Below are positions 1-7,362 of a DNA stretch of 32,352 nt, in pieces. Both the position numbers and the translations under genes were made by a program. Position 1 is the stretch's first letter. Every line of letters starts with the position of its first letter. The notes under the pieces were generated by a model. It had not been told where the DNA came from, searched no databases, and saw nothing but the letters and a program-made list of their open reading frames with translations. Source of the DNA: Chitinophagaceae bacterium UBA3961 (lineage in GTDB: Bacteria; Bacteroidota; Bacteroidia; Chitinophagales; Chitinophagaceae); NCBI GenBank assembly GCA_002385265.1, contig DGDD01000233.1:1-32352 (forward strand), in the 5' to 3' direction.

Positions 1-723
1 AACAATGCTTTTGGCTTCATGGAAGACAAAATTACCCTCGATCAAATTGAGTCGGGTATCGAAGGCATTCGCGAAAAATACAGTTCAGAGTTCTACCCCT
101 TTGAAGTTCGTCAAAGTGGCGGTGGCTGGCAGTTCCTAACCAAAAGAGATTATCACAAGACTGTTGCTCAGTTAAACGGCGACAAATTCTTGAAACGTCT
201 TTCTTCTGCCGCTATTGAAACCCTCGCTATCATCGCTTACAAACAGCCGGTTACAAAGGGTGAAATTGAATCCATTCGCGGGGTAAGTTCAGACTACGCC
301 GTTCAAAAATTATTGGAAAAAGACTTGATCGTCATTACTGGAAGAAACGAGCAGTTGCCCGGTCATCCATTGGTATACGCTACATCCAAAAGCTTTATGG
401 ACTATTTCGGATTGAATTCAGCCGAAGATCTTCCAAAACTCAAAGAGGTTTTTGATGAAACCATGATTCAACCCACTACCATTACTGAAGACGGCGGTAC
501 CTCCAACGAAGAAACCATTGAAGATGAAAATGCAGTTTTAGTAGTGAGTGAAACGGGAGAATTGGTAGAAGCCGAAGTAACGGTTGAAACGGAAGTGGAA
601 ATGGAATTGGAATCGGAGAAAGAAGAGGAGCAGGGGTATGAAAAAGAAGAAGAACAAGAACAGGGGGATGTAGAAGAGCAGGAGCAAGGAGAAGATGAAG
701 AGAAGCCTCAAGAAAACGAATAA
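1..723 (+). CDS. scpB: Segregation and condensation protein B (5'-partial)
   Basis: ScpB is the winged-helix subunit that, with ScpA, binds the SMC ATPase and helps condense and segregate chromosomes. The frame is open to the first base of the window (it reads NNAFGF before the ATG at 19), and that text matches ScpB sequence ahead of MEDKITLDQI. The gene therefore starts upstream and the ATG at 19 is internal. Conserved ScpB stretches are GGGWQFLTK, ETLAIIAYKQP and SIRGV, followed by KLLEKDLI and the PLVYATSKSFMDYFGL segment. After about residue 150 (counted from the ATG at 19) the protein changes to a low-complexity tail of about 80 residues made mostly of Glu, with Gln, Val and Gly; the family core does not need it. 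A terminator follows 22 bases after the stop. Identity is secure from the visible two thirds of the core; the role of the tail is unknown. Confidence 0.93.
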   Translation, partial: NNAFGFMEDKITLDQIESGIEGIREKYSSEFYPFEVRQSGGGWQFLTKRDYHKTVAQLNGDKFLKRLSSAAIETLAIIAYKQPVTKGEIESIRGVSSDYAVQKLLEKDLIVITGRNEQLPGHPLVYATSKSFMDYFGLNSAEDLPKLKEVFDETMIQPTTITEDGGTSNEETIEDENAVLVVSETGELVEAEVTVETEVEMELESEKEEEQGYEKEEEQEQGDVEEQEQGEDEEKPQENE

Positions 724-745
724 CTGTTCGTATAAAACTTATAGG

Positions 746-781
746 AAAGTCCTCTGCCTTCGGGTAGGAGGACTTTTTTTT
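746..781 (+). terminator. Intrinsic terminator after scpB
   Basis: A hairpin with AAAGTCCTC pairing to GAGGACTTT, extended by TGCC/GGTA around a TTCG tetraloop with one bulged G, runs into eight T residues. It closes the scpB transcript and separates it from lysA. Confidence 0.9.
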
Positions 782-785
782 GATT

Positions 786-793
786 TATATTTG
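786..793 (+). promoter_or_regulatory. Bacteroidota -7 element ahead of lysA
   Basis: TATATTTG matches the Bacteroidota -7 consensus TAnnTTTG exactly and ends five bases before the lysA ATG. Initiation 5-8 bases downstream would give a leaderless or nearly leaderless mRNA. No good -33 TTTG lies 19-21 bases upstream, because that space is occupied by the scpB terminator stem. Confidence 0.5.
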
Positions 794-798
794 CGCCC

Positions 799-2007
799 AT
801 GTCAACAACAATCGCTCCTGAAGTCTTAAAAGCAGCTGCTGCTGAGTTTGGTACCCCTGTTTATGTTTACCATGCCGAAAAAATCAAGGAACAATTTGAG
901 TCTTTGAAGTCAAGTTTTTCAGCTTGCGACGTTCGTTTTTTCTATGCAGCGAAATCACTAACGAATATACATATCCTAAAATATTTGAGTGAAATTGGTT
1001 CGGGTATCGATTGCAGTTCCATTAATGAAGTGGAATTGGCTTTGTACTCCGGCGCAAAACCAGAGAACGTACTCTACACTTCCAATAACATCCATTTCTC
1101 AGAAATTGAAAGAGCGGTTGAGTTGGGTGTTCACATAAATATCGACAGCCTTTCGAATCTCAAAAAGTTCGGAGAAAAATACAAAGGAACTTACCCGGTT
1201 GGCATTCGCATGCGCCCTAATATCATGGCAGGCGGAAATATTAAAATTGCTACCGGTCACGATAAAAGCAAGTTCGGTATTCCTGTAACGCAATTGCAAG
1301 AGGTGCTAGACATTGTAAACACAACCGGACTTCATATCAAAACCCTTCACATTCACACCGGAAGCGAGATCAAAGATGTAGAAGTATTTGTAAAGGGATT
1401 GAGTGTGATGTTTGAATTGGTGCCTCATTTTCCTCAACTTGAAGTAGTAGACTTGGGAGGTGGGTTTAAAGTTCCTTACAAGCCCGATGAAAAAGGAACA
1501 GACATGGAATTGTTGGGTTCTTCGGTGGCAGAGGCTTTTAAGAAATTTGAAGCTGCAACCGGTAGACATTTACAAGTATGGTTTGAACCCGGAAAATACA
1601 TGGTAAGTGAATGCGGTCATTTTGTTACTTCTGTAAACGTGTTGAAAGAAACCGGCGATATCAACTTTGCCGGAATTGACACGGGACTTAATCATTTGAT
1701 TCGCCCCATGTTTTATGGGTCATATCATAAGATTGATAATATCTCCAATCCCGATGGTCCCTTGAAGAACTACCAAGTAGTGGGGTATATCTGCGAAACC
1801 GACAATTTTGCAGAAGACCGTCCGCTCCCTGAAGTTCGCGAAGGCGATCTTATCGTAATTCGTAATGCAGGCGCGTATTGCTATGAAATGGCGTCTAACT
1901 ACAACAGCCGTTTTCGTCCTGCAGAAGTTCTTTACCGCGATGGTAAACTTTCTTTAATTAGAAGGAGAGAAACGATGGAGGATTTGTTGAGAACGCAGTT
2001 GTTTTGA
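799..2007 (+). CDS. lysA: Diaminopimelate decarboxylase
   Basis: This PLP enzyme decarboxylates meso-diaminopimelate to L-lysine, the last step of the DAP pathway, in the cytosol. The 402 residues fit the family length. The PLP lysine is K52 in FFYAAKS. HTGS (186-189), GGGF (220-223) and EPGK (263-266) are phosphate- and substrate-binding loops of the alanine-racemase-like barrel. RPMFYGSYH (302-310), CE (332-333) and AGAYCYEMASNYN belong to the C-terminal beta domain, where the cysteine completes the active site across the dimer. The ATG at 799 is supported by the -7 box just upstream. Ornithine/arginine decarboxylases of the same fold are the main alternative, but the CE and RPMFYGSYH context favours LysA. 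The gene is monocistronic as far as seen and is followed by repeat-filled intergenic DNA. Confidence 0.93.
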   Translation: MSTTIAPEVLKAAAAEFGTPVYVYHAEKIKEQFESLKSSFSACDVRFFYAAKSLTNIHILKYLSEIGSGIDCSSINEVELALYSGAKPENVLYTSNNIHFSEIERAVELGVHINIDSLSNLKKFGEKYKGTYPVGIRMRPNIMAGGNIKIATGHDKSKFGIPVTQLQEVLDIVNTTGLHIKTLHIHTGSEIKDVEVFVKGLSVMFELVPHFPQLEVVDLGGGFKVPYKPDEKGTDMELLGSSVAEAFKKFEAATGRHLQVWFEPGKYMVSECGHFVTSVNVLKETGDINFAGIDTGLNHLIRPMFYGSYHKIDNISNPDGPLKNYQVVGYICETDNFAEDRPLPEVREGDLIVIRNAGAYCYEMASNYNSRFRPAEVLYRDGKLSLIRRRETMEDLLRTQLF

Positions 2008-2300
2008 GTTTTAGGTTATTGACCTCAGTGTTTTAGGCATTGGGCCTTAGGCTTTAGGCTTTGGGTTCACCGCGGCGGCGCAGCGTCCTTCGACTGTGCC
2101 TTCGGCCCGCTCAGGAGAACATCGCAGCGATCGCAGCGTTTCTCACCCATCTTCTTCCCTCCTCGTCTCCTCGTTCCTGAATTCCCCCTGTTCCTCTTCC
2201 TCTTCTTTTTTTGTGTTTCCTCGTTCCTCTATTCGGCTGTTCAATTATTAATTGCTCCGCCTAACGCCTAAAGCCTAAAGCCTGAGGCCACTCCCCAAAA
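2008..2300. repeat. Composite intergenic repeat, copy 1
   Basis: No gene is visible between lysA and 2360. From left to right it holds five degenerate heptamers of the TTAGG sense (2031-2065), GTTCACCGC (2065-2073), a GC-rich block with a CTTCGACTG...CGCTCAGG palindrome-like element (about 2074-2140), a pyrimidine-rich tract with repeated CCTCGTTCCT (about 2141-2240) and four heptamers CCTAACG/CCTAAAG (2260-2287). Read on the minus strand, the order purine-rich block, CGCTGCG, GCGGTGAAC, heptamers is the same as in 6378-6656 on the plus strand, so the two are inverted copies. Confidence 0.75.
2260..2287 (+). repeat. CCTAAAG heptamer array (4 units)
   Basis: Four tandem 7-bp units read CCTAACG, CCTAAAG, CCTAAAG and CCTGAGG. 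They belong to the same degenerate heptamer family seen at 2031-2065 (opposite strand), 6629-6656 and 15635-15697. Confidence 0.8.
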
Positions 2301-2329
2301 CTCACCACTTACAACTTCCTACTTTTCAC

Positions 2330-2337
2330 TATCTTAG
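2330..2337 (+). promoter_or_regulatory. Possible -7 element for the 2360 operon
   Basis: TATCTTAG differs from TAnnTTTG at one position and lies 22 bases before the peptidase ATG, between the repeat block and the gene. No convincing -33 TTTG is present. It is the best candidate promoter for the four-gene run. Confidence 0.3.
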
Positions 2338-2359
2338 TTACCAACCAACAACTTATCTT

Positions 2360-3967
2360 ATGCCTATCCGTATGACTGACGATCCGCAGGATCAACAAGA
2401 CAATTCCTCCAATTCCGAAAATAGAGGCGGCGGAGGTGGTGGAGGTTTTAATCCCAGTGGAGGAGGTGGCGGCGGTCTCTTTCAATTGCTGCCTTTATTA
2501 CTCACATTATTTAGAGGCAAGCGTTCTATTCTTTTGATCGTGCTTGTTGTAGGCGGTTATTTTCTGATGAACAAAGGACAAGGCTGTAATATTGGCGATG
2601 CCCTTCAACAACTTTCAACCGGTGGGTTCCTCGATCCTCGCCAGTTTGAACGTGCCCCCATTTATGAACCAACAACTGAGGATCCTAATAAAAATGCCTT
2701 ACCGGAATCTGCTGATCTAAGCAAATTCGCTCCTACGCCTAAAAACCAAGGTAGCCAAGGTAGTTGCGTAGCTTGGAGCAGTGCCTATGCAGCCAGAACC
2801 ATATTGGAAGCAGAAAAAACCGGACAAAACCCCGATCAACTGACTTTCTCACCTGCATTCTTGTACAACCAAATAGGACTGGAAGATTGTCAAGGATCCT
2901 ACATCGTTCGGGCTATGGAATATTTGAACAAGCAAGGTGCCGTTCCATTCGATGCGTTTCCGTATACCGATCAAGATTGCACGCGTCAGCCTGATGGACA
3001 ATTGCTGAAAGAAGCAGGTCAATTCCGCATTCAAGGCTTCAATCGTTTATCCGACGGCGACCGAAATAATAAACTCGATTTCTATGCCATTAAAGAGCAT
3101 CTCGCACAAGGATCACCGGTAGTAATTGGAATGATGGTAGGTCAAAGCTTCATGCAACCTATGCAAGGAGCCGAAGTGTGGGAGCCTACAAGTGAAGATG
3201 CTGCGGGAATGAGTGCAGGAGGTCATGCCATGTGTGTAGTTGGATACGACGATAAGAAGTTTGGTGGGGCCTTCAAAATCATGAACAGTTGGGGAACCGA
3301 TTGGGGGCAGAATGGTTTTGGATGGGTACGCTACTCCGATTTCAATAGATACGTTCGAGAAGCTTACGCGTTGGAAGCACCCAAGCCTATGAGTGCCAAT
3401 CTTCCGTTCTCCGCAGAAGTGGGTTTGATGGAAGTAGTAAACCAGGGAACCAAAACAGTTGCCAAAGATTATATTCAACTTGAGAATAGTGGGGAGAATG
3501 TATTTACTACAAGTAATGCATTGACAAGTGATACCAGATTCAAGATCGAAATCAGAAACCAGCAATCTTGTTATATCTATATTTTCGGAAAAGAAACCGA
3601 TGGAACGAGCTATACCTTATTTCCTTATCCCAATCCGGAAGATGCTACTACAACAAAGTACAGCCCTTTCTGCGGCATCACCGGCTATCGATTGTTTCCA
3701 AAAGACAAAAGTATGCAACCCGATAATATTGGAAAGGAGGATGAAATGGCGATTGTAGTTTCGAAAGAACCGATTGATTGGTATGAAACCAATAAAAAGC
3801 TGAGCAAAAATCCCGGTACCTCTTTTGCACAACGCTTGAAAGGCTTGTTTCCTGAAGCATATGGAGGCGATGTTCGCTACTCTGAATCGGGCAAAGGTGG
3901 AATTAAATTCGAAGGGTCAGCTAACAGCTCGCTGGTAGTGGCTCTCATAAAAGTTCAAAAAAATTAA
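2360..3967 (+). CDS. Membrane-anchored papain-like (C1) cysteine peptidase
   Basis: The 535-residue protein starts with a polar segment containing two runs of Gly (about 23-39), then a hydrophobic stretch LLPLLLTL and a membrane helix at about 56-70 after RGKRS. A C1 peptidase domain follows at about 120-340: Q130 (oxyanion hole) and C136 in NQGSQGSCVAWS, H289 in GGHAMCVVGYD, and N309 in IMNSWGTDWGQNGFGW. All catalytic residues are present. The C-terminal 190 residues resemble DUF4384-type domains found on bacterial C1 proteases. The topology suggests a protease domain outside the inner membrane without a cleaved signal peptide. A second ATG at 2372 is possible. The gene leads a tight run; the next ATG begins one base after its stop and encodes an exported thioredoxin-like protein that could act on the Cys-rich periplasmic protease. 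The substrate is unknown. Confidence 0.85.
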   Translation: MPIRMTDDPQDQQDNSSNSENRGGGGGGGFNPSGGGGGGLFQLLPLLLTLFRGKRSILLIVLVVGGYFLMNKGQGCNIGDALQQLSTGGFLDPRQFERAPIYEPTTEDPNKNALPESADLSKFAPTPKNQGSQGSCVAWSSAYAARTILEAEKTGQNPDQLTFSPAFLYNQIGLEDCQGSYIVRAMEYLNKQGAVPFDAFPYTDQDCTRQPDGQLLKEAGQFRIQGFNRLSDGDRNNKLDFYAIKEHLAQGSPVVIGMMVGQSFMQPMQGAEVWEPTSEDAAGMSAGGHAMCVVGYDDKKFGGAFKIMNSWGTDWGQNGFGWVRYSDFNRYVREAYALEAPKPMSANLPFSAEVGLMEVVNQGTKTVAKDYIQLENSGENVFTTSNALTSDTRFKIEIRNQQSCYIYIFGKETDGTSYTLFPYPNPEDATTTKYSPFCGITGYRLFPKDKSMQPDNIGKEDEMAIVVSKEPIDWYETNKKLSKNPGTSFAQRLKGLFPEAYGGDVRYSESGKGGIKFEGSANSSLVVALIKVQKN

Positions 3968-3968
3968 A

Positions 3969-4469
3969 ATGAAATACAGATTATTATTCGTTGCAATTCT
4001 TTTTGTTGTTGGTTATAATGTTTCAGCGCAAGACATGAAGGCGTTCAAACTATACCATCCGGAAGAAGATGCAAAAGCTGAATTGAACAAAGCCATTGCG
4101 CAAGCAAAGAAAGAAAAGAAACATGTGTTGGTTCAAATTGGAGGCAACTGGTGTGTGTGGTGCGCGCGCTTTCACGATTTCGTAACCAAAGATGCCACCA
4201 TCGATTCTATGATGAAGGCTGATTATGTAGTATACCATTTGAATTGGAGCCCCGAAAACAAAAACAAAGAATTGACCACCAAGTATCGTTTTCCCGAACG
4301 CTTTGGCTTTCCTGTGTTTCTTATAATAGACGGCAATGGGAATTTGATTCACACACAGAACAGTGCCTATTTAGAAGAGGGGAAGAGCTACAGCGCCGAT
4401 AAAATCAAGGAGTTTCTTCTGCATTGGAATGTTGCGGCCTTCGATCCCAAACGATACGAAAAATTATAA
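3969..4469 (+). CDS. Exported thioredoxin-like protein (WCVWC)
   Basis: The 166-residue protein has a signal peptide (MKYRLLFVAILFVVGYNVSA, cleavage before Q21) and a thioredoxin fold of the thioredoxin_7/DUF255-like type. The redox motif is W61-C62-V-W-C65, and the cis-proline is P115 in FGFPVFLI. Periplasmic proteins of this type reduce or shuffle disulfides of exported substrates. It starts one base after the C1 peptidase stop and ends six bases before the DUF4442 gene, so co-transcription is likely. The CVWC centre differs from the CGPC of general thioredoxins, which suggests a specialised reductant. The partner is inferred only from gene order. Confidence 0.85.
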   Translation: MKYRLLFVAILFVVGYNVSAQDMKAFKLYHPEEDAKAELNKAIAQAKKEKKHVLVQIGGNWCVWCARFHDFVTKDATIDSMMKADYVVYHLNWSPENKNKELTTKYRFPERFGFPVFLIIDGNGNLIHTQNSAYLEEGKSYSADKIKEFLLHWNVAAFDPKRYEKL

Positions 4470-4475
4470 TACTAT

Positions 4476-4952
4476 ATGAGTAGTTCTTTCGATAAACTGG
4501 TTCAAAGCCCATTGAAGTTTCGCTTGTTTTTATTGATGAAACTTCCGAGTGCGTACTTTTCGGGCGTAAGAGTTCGTGAATTCAGTTCGTCGAAAGCGGT
4601 AGTATCAGTTCCTTTCAAATGGTTTTCTCAAAATCCTTTTCGTTCTACCTATTTTGCTTGTTTGGCAATGGCGGCTGAAATGAGCACCGGTATCTTAGCG
4701 CTCAGCAATATTTATGGGGCGAAGAAATCAGTTTCCATGTTAGTTACCAAACTCGAAGCTGAATATTACAAAAAAGCTGATACGGTCACTTTCTTCACTT
4801 GTGAAGACGGCGATGCTATCAGAAACTGCATACAGCAAGCCATTGATACCGGGGAAGCCACTCAAATTCGAGCGAAAGCAATTGGGAAGAATGAAGAAGG
4901 AGAACGCATTGCAGAATTTAACATTACCTGGAGTTTTCGATTGCGTAAATAA
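4476..4952 (+). CDS. DUF4442 hotdog-fold protein (possible thioesterase)
   Basis: A 158-residue soluble protein with the DUF4442 signature NPFRSTYFACLAMAAEMSTG at 53-72, corresponding to the long hotdog helix. Members of this group resemble acyl-CoA thioesterases such as the YiiD C-terminal domain, but most are uncharacterised. The C-terminal half has the alternating strands expected of a hotdog sheet. No signal peptide or membrane segment is present. The gene sits third in the run from 2360 and is 27 bases before the metallo-hydrolase. Enzymatic function is inferred from the fold only. Confidence 0.75.
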   Translation: MSSSFDKLVQSPLKFRLFLLMKLPSAYFSGVRVREFSSSKAVVSVPFKWFSQNPFRSTYFACLAMAAEMSTGILALSNIYGAKKSVSMLVTKLEAEYYKKADTVTFFTCEDGDAIRNCIQQAIDTGEATQIRAKAIGKNEEGERIAEFNITWSFRLRK

Positions 4953-4979
4953 ACTAGCTTTAAACTAAATTCTTGTCAG

Positions 4980-6377
4980 ATGAATATAGCATTTCATGGA
5001 GCGGCACAAACAGTTACCGGCTCAAAGCATTTAATTACCCTGAAATCAGGAAAAAAGGTTCTTTTAGATTGCGGTATGTTTCAAGGAATGGGAAAAGACA
5101 CAGATACCCTGAACCGCCATTGGGGCTTTGAACCACGCGAGATCAGTTACATGATTTTATCGCATGCTCATATTGATCACAGTGGACTAATACCAAAATT
5201 GGTAAAAGACGGATTTGGAGGAACCATCTACTGTACTCCCGCTACAAAAGATCTTACAACAATATTGCTGGAAGATTCTGCTGAAATTCAAGAAGACGAT
5301 GTACGATATGTAAACAAGCGAAGAGCAGCGGAAGGTCAACCATATCTAAAGCCTTTGTACACAGTTGAAGATGCAAAGGCCGTTGCGTCGCAATTCAAAA
5401 CAGTTGAATATGGAGAATGGTTTCGCATAGACGACCAGGTAAGTGTTCAGTTTACTGATGCCGGACATATTATTGGCAGTGCAGCGGTGCATCTCAAAAT
5501 CAAAGACAATAACACCACTACGCGAGTAACTTTTAGTGGTGATGTAGGAAGGTATCGAGACATCATTCTAAAATCGCCCGAGGTGTTTTCTCAGGCCGAC
5601 TATATCATTCTAGAATCAACCTATGGCAATAGTTTGCATGAGATGGAGGCCACTACCCCCGATATGCTTCTTAAGTGGATTGAAAAGGCCTGCATTCAAA
5701 AGAAGGGAAAGTTGATCATACCCGCATTTAGTGTAGGAAGAACACAAGAGATTTTGTACTCATTGAATCAGCTCGAGTTGGAAAGAAGGCTTCCGGATGT
5801 AGAATACTTTGTAGACAGCCCTTTAAGTGTAGAAGCTACAGAAGTGGTAAAAAAGTATCCACAGTATTTTAATAAAACCATTCAGAAGGTGTTGGCCAAT
5901 GATGACGATCCTTTTAAGTTCAAAGGAATGAAATATGTGAAGTCAGTGGACCAATCAAAAATGTTGAACTTCAGAAACGAACCCTGTGTGATTATTTCTG
6001 CTAGTGGAATGGCCGATGCAGGACGTGTAAAGCACCATATCAGTAATAATATCGAGAATAGTAGAAATGTCATTTTGCTAACGGGTTATTGCGAACCGCA
6101 TTCTTTAGGTGGTAAATTGATGCGTGGCGATAAAGAAGTGAAGATCTACGGCGTGGTACACGAAGTGCATGCGGAAATTGGGGCTATTAGAAGTATGAGT
6201 GCTCATGGCGATTATGAAGATTTGTGTCAGTTCTTAGCCTGTCAAGATCCCAAAAAAGTAAAACGCTTGTTCTTGGTTCATGGCGAACCCGATGTTCAAG
6301 TGCAATTCAAACAACGTTTGATGAAGAAAGGTTTTGATGTAGAGATCCCTTCGATGCACAGTGTGCATGATATTTGA
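4980..6377 (+). CDS. Beta-CASP metallo-beta-lactamase-fold RNA-processing-type hydrolase
   Basis: The 465 residues fit the bacterial CPSF/Int11-like family (YsxH/TTHA0252 type). The metal site has H62-A-H64-I-D66-H67, with further ligands H163 in DAGHIIGS and D188 in FSGDVGR. A beta-CASP domain inserts at about 220-390 (PAFSVGRTQEILY, YFVDSPLS, IISASGMADAGR). The C-terminal RMMBL motif is SAHGD at 407-411, and HGEP begins at H434. Family members are RNA endo/exonucleases, which is the best guess here, although DNA substrates are known for eukaryotic relatives. There is no signal peptide, so it acts in the cytosol. It is the last gene of the run, and its stop codon is immediately followed by the purine-rich block of composite repeat copy 2. 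Confidence 0.88.
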   Translation: MNIAFHGAAQTVTGSKHLITLKSGKKVLLDCGMFQGMGKDTDTLNRHWGFEPREISYMILSHAHIDHSGLIPKLVKDGFGGTIYCTPATKDLTTILLEDSAEIQEDDVRYVNKRRAAEGQPYLKPLYTVEDAKAVASQFKTVEYGEWFRIDDQVSVQFTDAGHIIGSAAVHLKIKDNNTTTRVTFSGDVGRYRDIILKSPEVFSQADYIILESTYGNSLHEMEATTPDMLLKWIEKACIQKKGKLIIPAFSVGRTQEILYSLNQLELERRLPDVEYFVDSPLSVEATEVVKKYPQYFNKTIQKVLANDDDPFKFKGMKYVKSVDQSKMLNFRNEPCVIISASGMADAGRVKHHISNNIENSRNVILLTGYCEPHSLGGKLMRGDKEVKIYGVVHEVHAEIGAIRSMSAHGDYEDLCQFLACQDPKKVKRLFLVHGEPDVQVQFKQRLMKKGFDVEIPSMHSVHDI

Positions 6378-6656
6378 TGGGAGGAACGAGGAGACGAGGA
6401 GACGTGGAACGAGGATGAGAGGAAGGGAGGAAATACTGAGAAAGAACAGGAGGAAGAACAGGGGGAATGCGGGAACGAGGATGAGAGAAGACGAGGATAA
6501 GAGGAAGCGAGGACCGAGGGTGGGAATACAAAACCACGGAGGCACGGGGGCACTGGATTCGCTGCGGTAAAAAGAAGAAACAAAACTTCGCGACTGCTCT
6601 GCGCTCTTTGCGAGCTCTGCGGTGAACGCCTAAGGCCTAAAACCTAATACCTAACT
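6378..6656. repeat. Composite intergenic repeat, copy 2 (inverted relative to copy 1)
   Basis: No gene is visible. A purine-rich tract with recurring GAACGAGGA and GGATGAGAG words (6378-6530) is followed by a mixed block with CGCTGCGG (6560-6567) and GCGGTGAAC (6619-6627), and then four heptamers CCTAAGG, CCTAAAA, CCTAATA and CCTAACT (6629-6656). The same parts in the same order occur on the minus strand of 2008-2300. Both copies contain GAACAGGGGGA (6456-6466 here; reverse complement at 2183-2193). Confidence 0.75.
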
Positions 6657-6660
6657 ATAT

Positions 6661-6690
6661 AAACAAAAACCCCGCAGAACTGCGGGGTTT
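6661..6690 (-). terminator. Terminator of unit A
   Basis: A perfect stem AAACCCCGCA/TGCGGGGTTT with a GAAC loop occupies 6667-6690. On the minus strand it is followed by TTTTTGTTT, whereas the plus-strand side has only TTTCTTG. It is thus best read as ending a minus-strand transcript, though it may also stop plus-strand readthrough from the metallo-hydrolase operon. Confidence 0.8.
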
Positions 6691-6830
6691 CTTGTTGAAA
6701 TCCGATGATGGATTAACAAAGAGTAAGCTGGTGGGGTTACTCCTCATTGGGTACGGATTTCCGTCGGTGCTAAATTCCAGTATGTGTTACCGTCAATACC
6801 AGAGTATGTCGAAAAACTAAACCCGGCTTG
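6661..6830 (-). ncRNA. Unit A: predicted short transcript (about 170 nt)
   Basis: This is a putative transcript between the promoter at 6837-6867 and the terminator at 6661-6690. No convincing ORF is present: a frame reading GIDGNTYWNLAPTEIRTQ and then stop has no start codon after the preceding stop, and the frame from the ATG at 6747 runs through the terminator. The segment 6743-6794 is clearly related to 7077-7125 in unit B (both start CTCATnGGGTACG and end GTTACCGTC on the plus strand, with TTCCAGT shared). A small RNA or a decayed peptide gene are both possible. Expression is not shown by sequence alone. Confidence 0.4.
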
Positions 6831-6836
6831 CTAATA

Positions 6837-6867
6837 CAAAGGTGTTTATTCTTAATTTTTTTTCAAA
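6837..6867 (-). promoter_or_regulatory. Promoter of unit A
   Basis: On the minus strand TTTG (6867-6864), 19 bases and CACCTTTG (6844-6837) match the Bacteroidota TTTG-N19-21-TAnnTTTG arrangement, except for C instead of T at the first -7 position. Confidence 0.55.
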
Positions 6868-7009
6868 CTTTATTAGTCTAATGGAATATTTTCTTCGGTG
6901 AATCGACCCATTTCTGATCTAAATAGTAGCGCTGCCGTTTGGTTTAATTGAGAGCATATTGATGGATGACCCAACGATCGAAAGGAAGTATTCGAATGTC
7001 GATTTTAAA

Positions 7010-7036
7010 ACAAAAAAGCAGACTCAAAGTCTGCTT
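7010..7036 (-). terminator. Terminator of unit B
   Basis: The stem AAGCAGACT/AGTCTGCTT with a 3-base loop is followed on the minus strand by TTTTTTG. Confidence 0.8.
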
Positions 7037-7175
7037 ATTAAGTGATTTGCGTCGTGAGAGTTATTGTTGCACGAAACTCATAGGGTACGAACACAATTCG
7101 TTGTTTTTCCAGTTGCGTTACCGTCGCGAATTATAATCTTTTTATAGAGTGGCCGGAGCCGTTTGATCGTGTTTG
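7010..7175 (-). ncRNA. Unit B: predicted short transcript (about 165 nt)
   Basis: Unit B lies downstream of the GT2 gene on the same strand, between the -7-like CATCTTTA (7189-7182) and the terminator at 7010-7036. It has nearly the same length as unit A and shares with it the upstream word CTAATAAAGTT, an identical 21-base spacing from that word to the -7 box, and the internal block 7077-7125. No ORF with a start codon fits. It could be a second copy of the unit A RNA that diverged outside the conserved blocks. Alternatively it is the 3' UTR of the GT2 mRNA. Confidence 0.35.
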
Positions 7176-7181
7176 ATGATG

Positions 7182-7214
7182 TAAAGATGCTACGGAAAAT
7201 ACGGTATCTGAACT
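7182..7214 (-). promoter_or_regulatory. Possible promoter of unit B
   Basis: CATCTTTA (7189-7182) resembles the -7 boxes of the other units. The -33 position carries AGTTC rather than TTTG, so this is the weakest promoter in the array; its support is the spacing and upstream word it shares with unit A. Confidence 0.35.
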
Positions 7215-7362
7215 TTATTAGACGGAGGGGCTTAAAGCTTCGACGAATAGACCTATTTCTTCGATATTTGGACTGTAGACCTCTTTTAAAAAAGGTTTCA
7301 AATGCGCAGAAATACTCATCGGTTATACGTAACCAATTGATTATTAATACATATTAGGTATT

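Noticed and set aside
6234..6583. Minus-strand ORFs rich in Ser, Pro and Leu, and a plus-strand Arg/Glu ORF at 6361-6570
   Set aside because: They are translations of the purine-rich repeat in several frames; low-complexity DNA gives long ORFs without coding.
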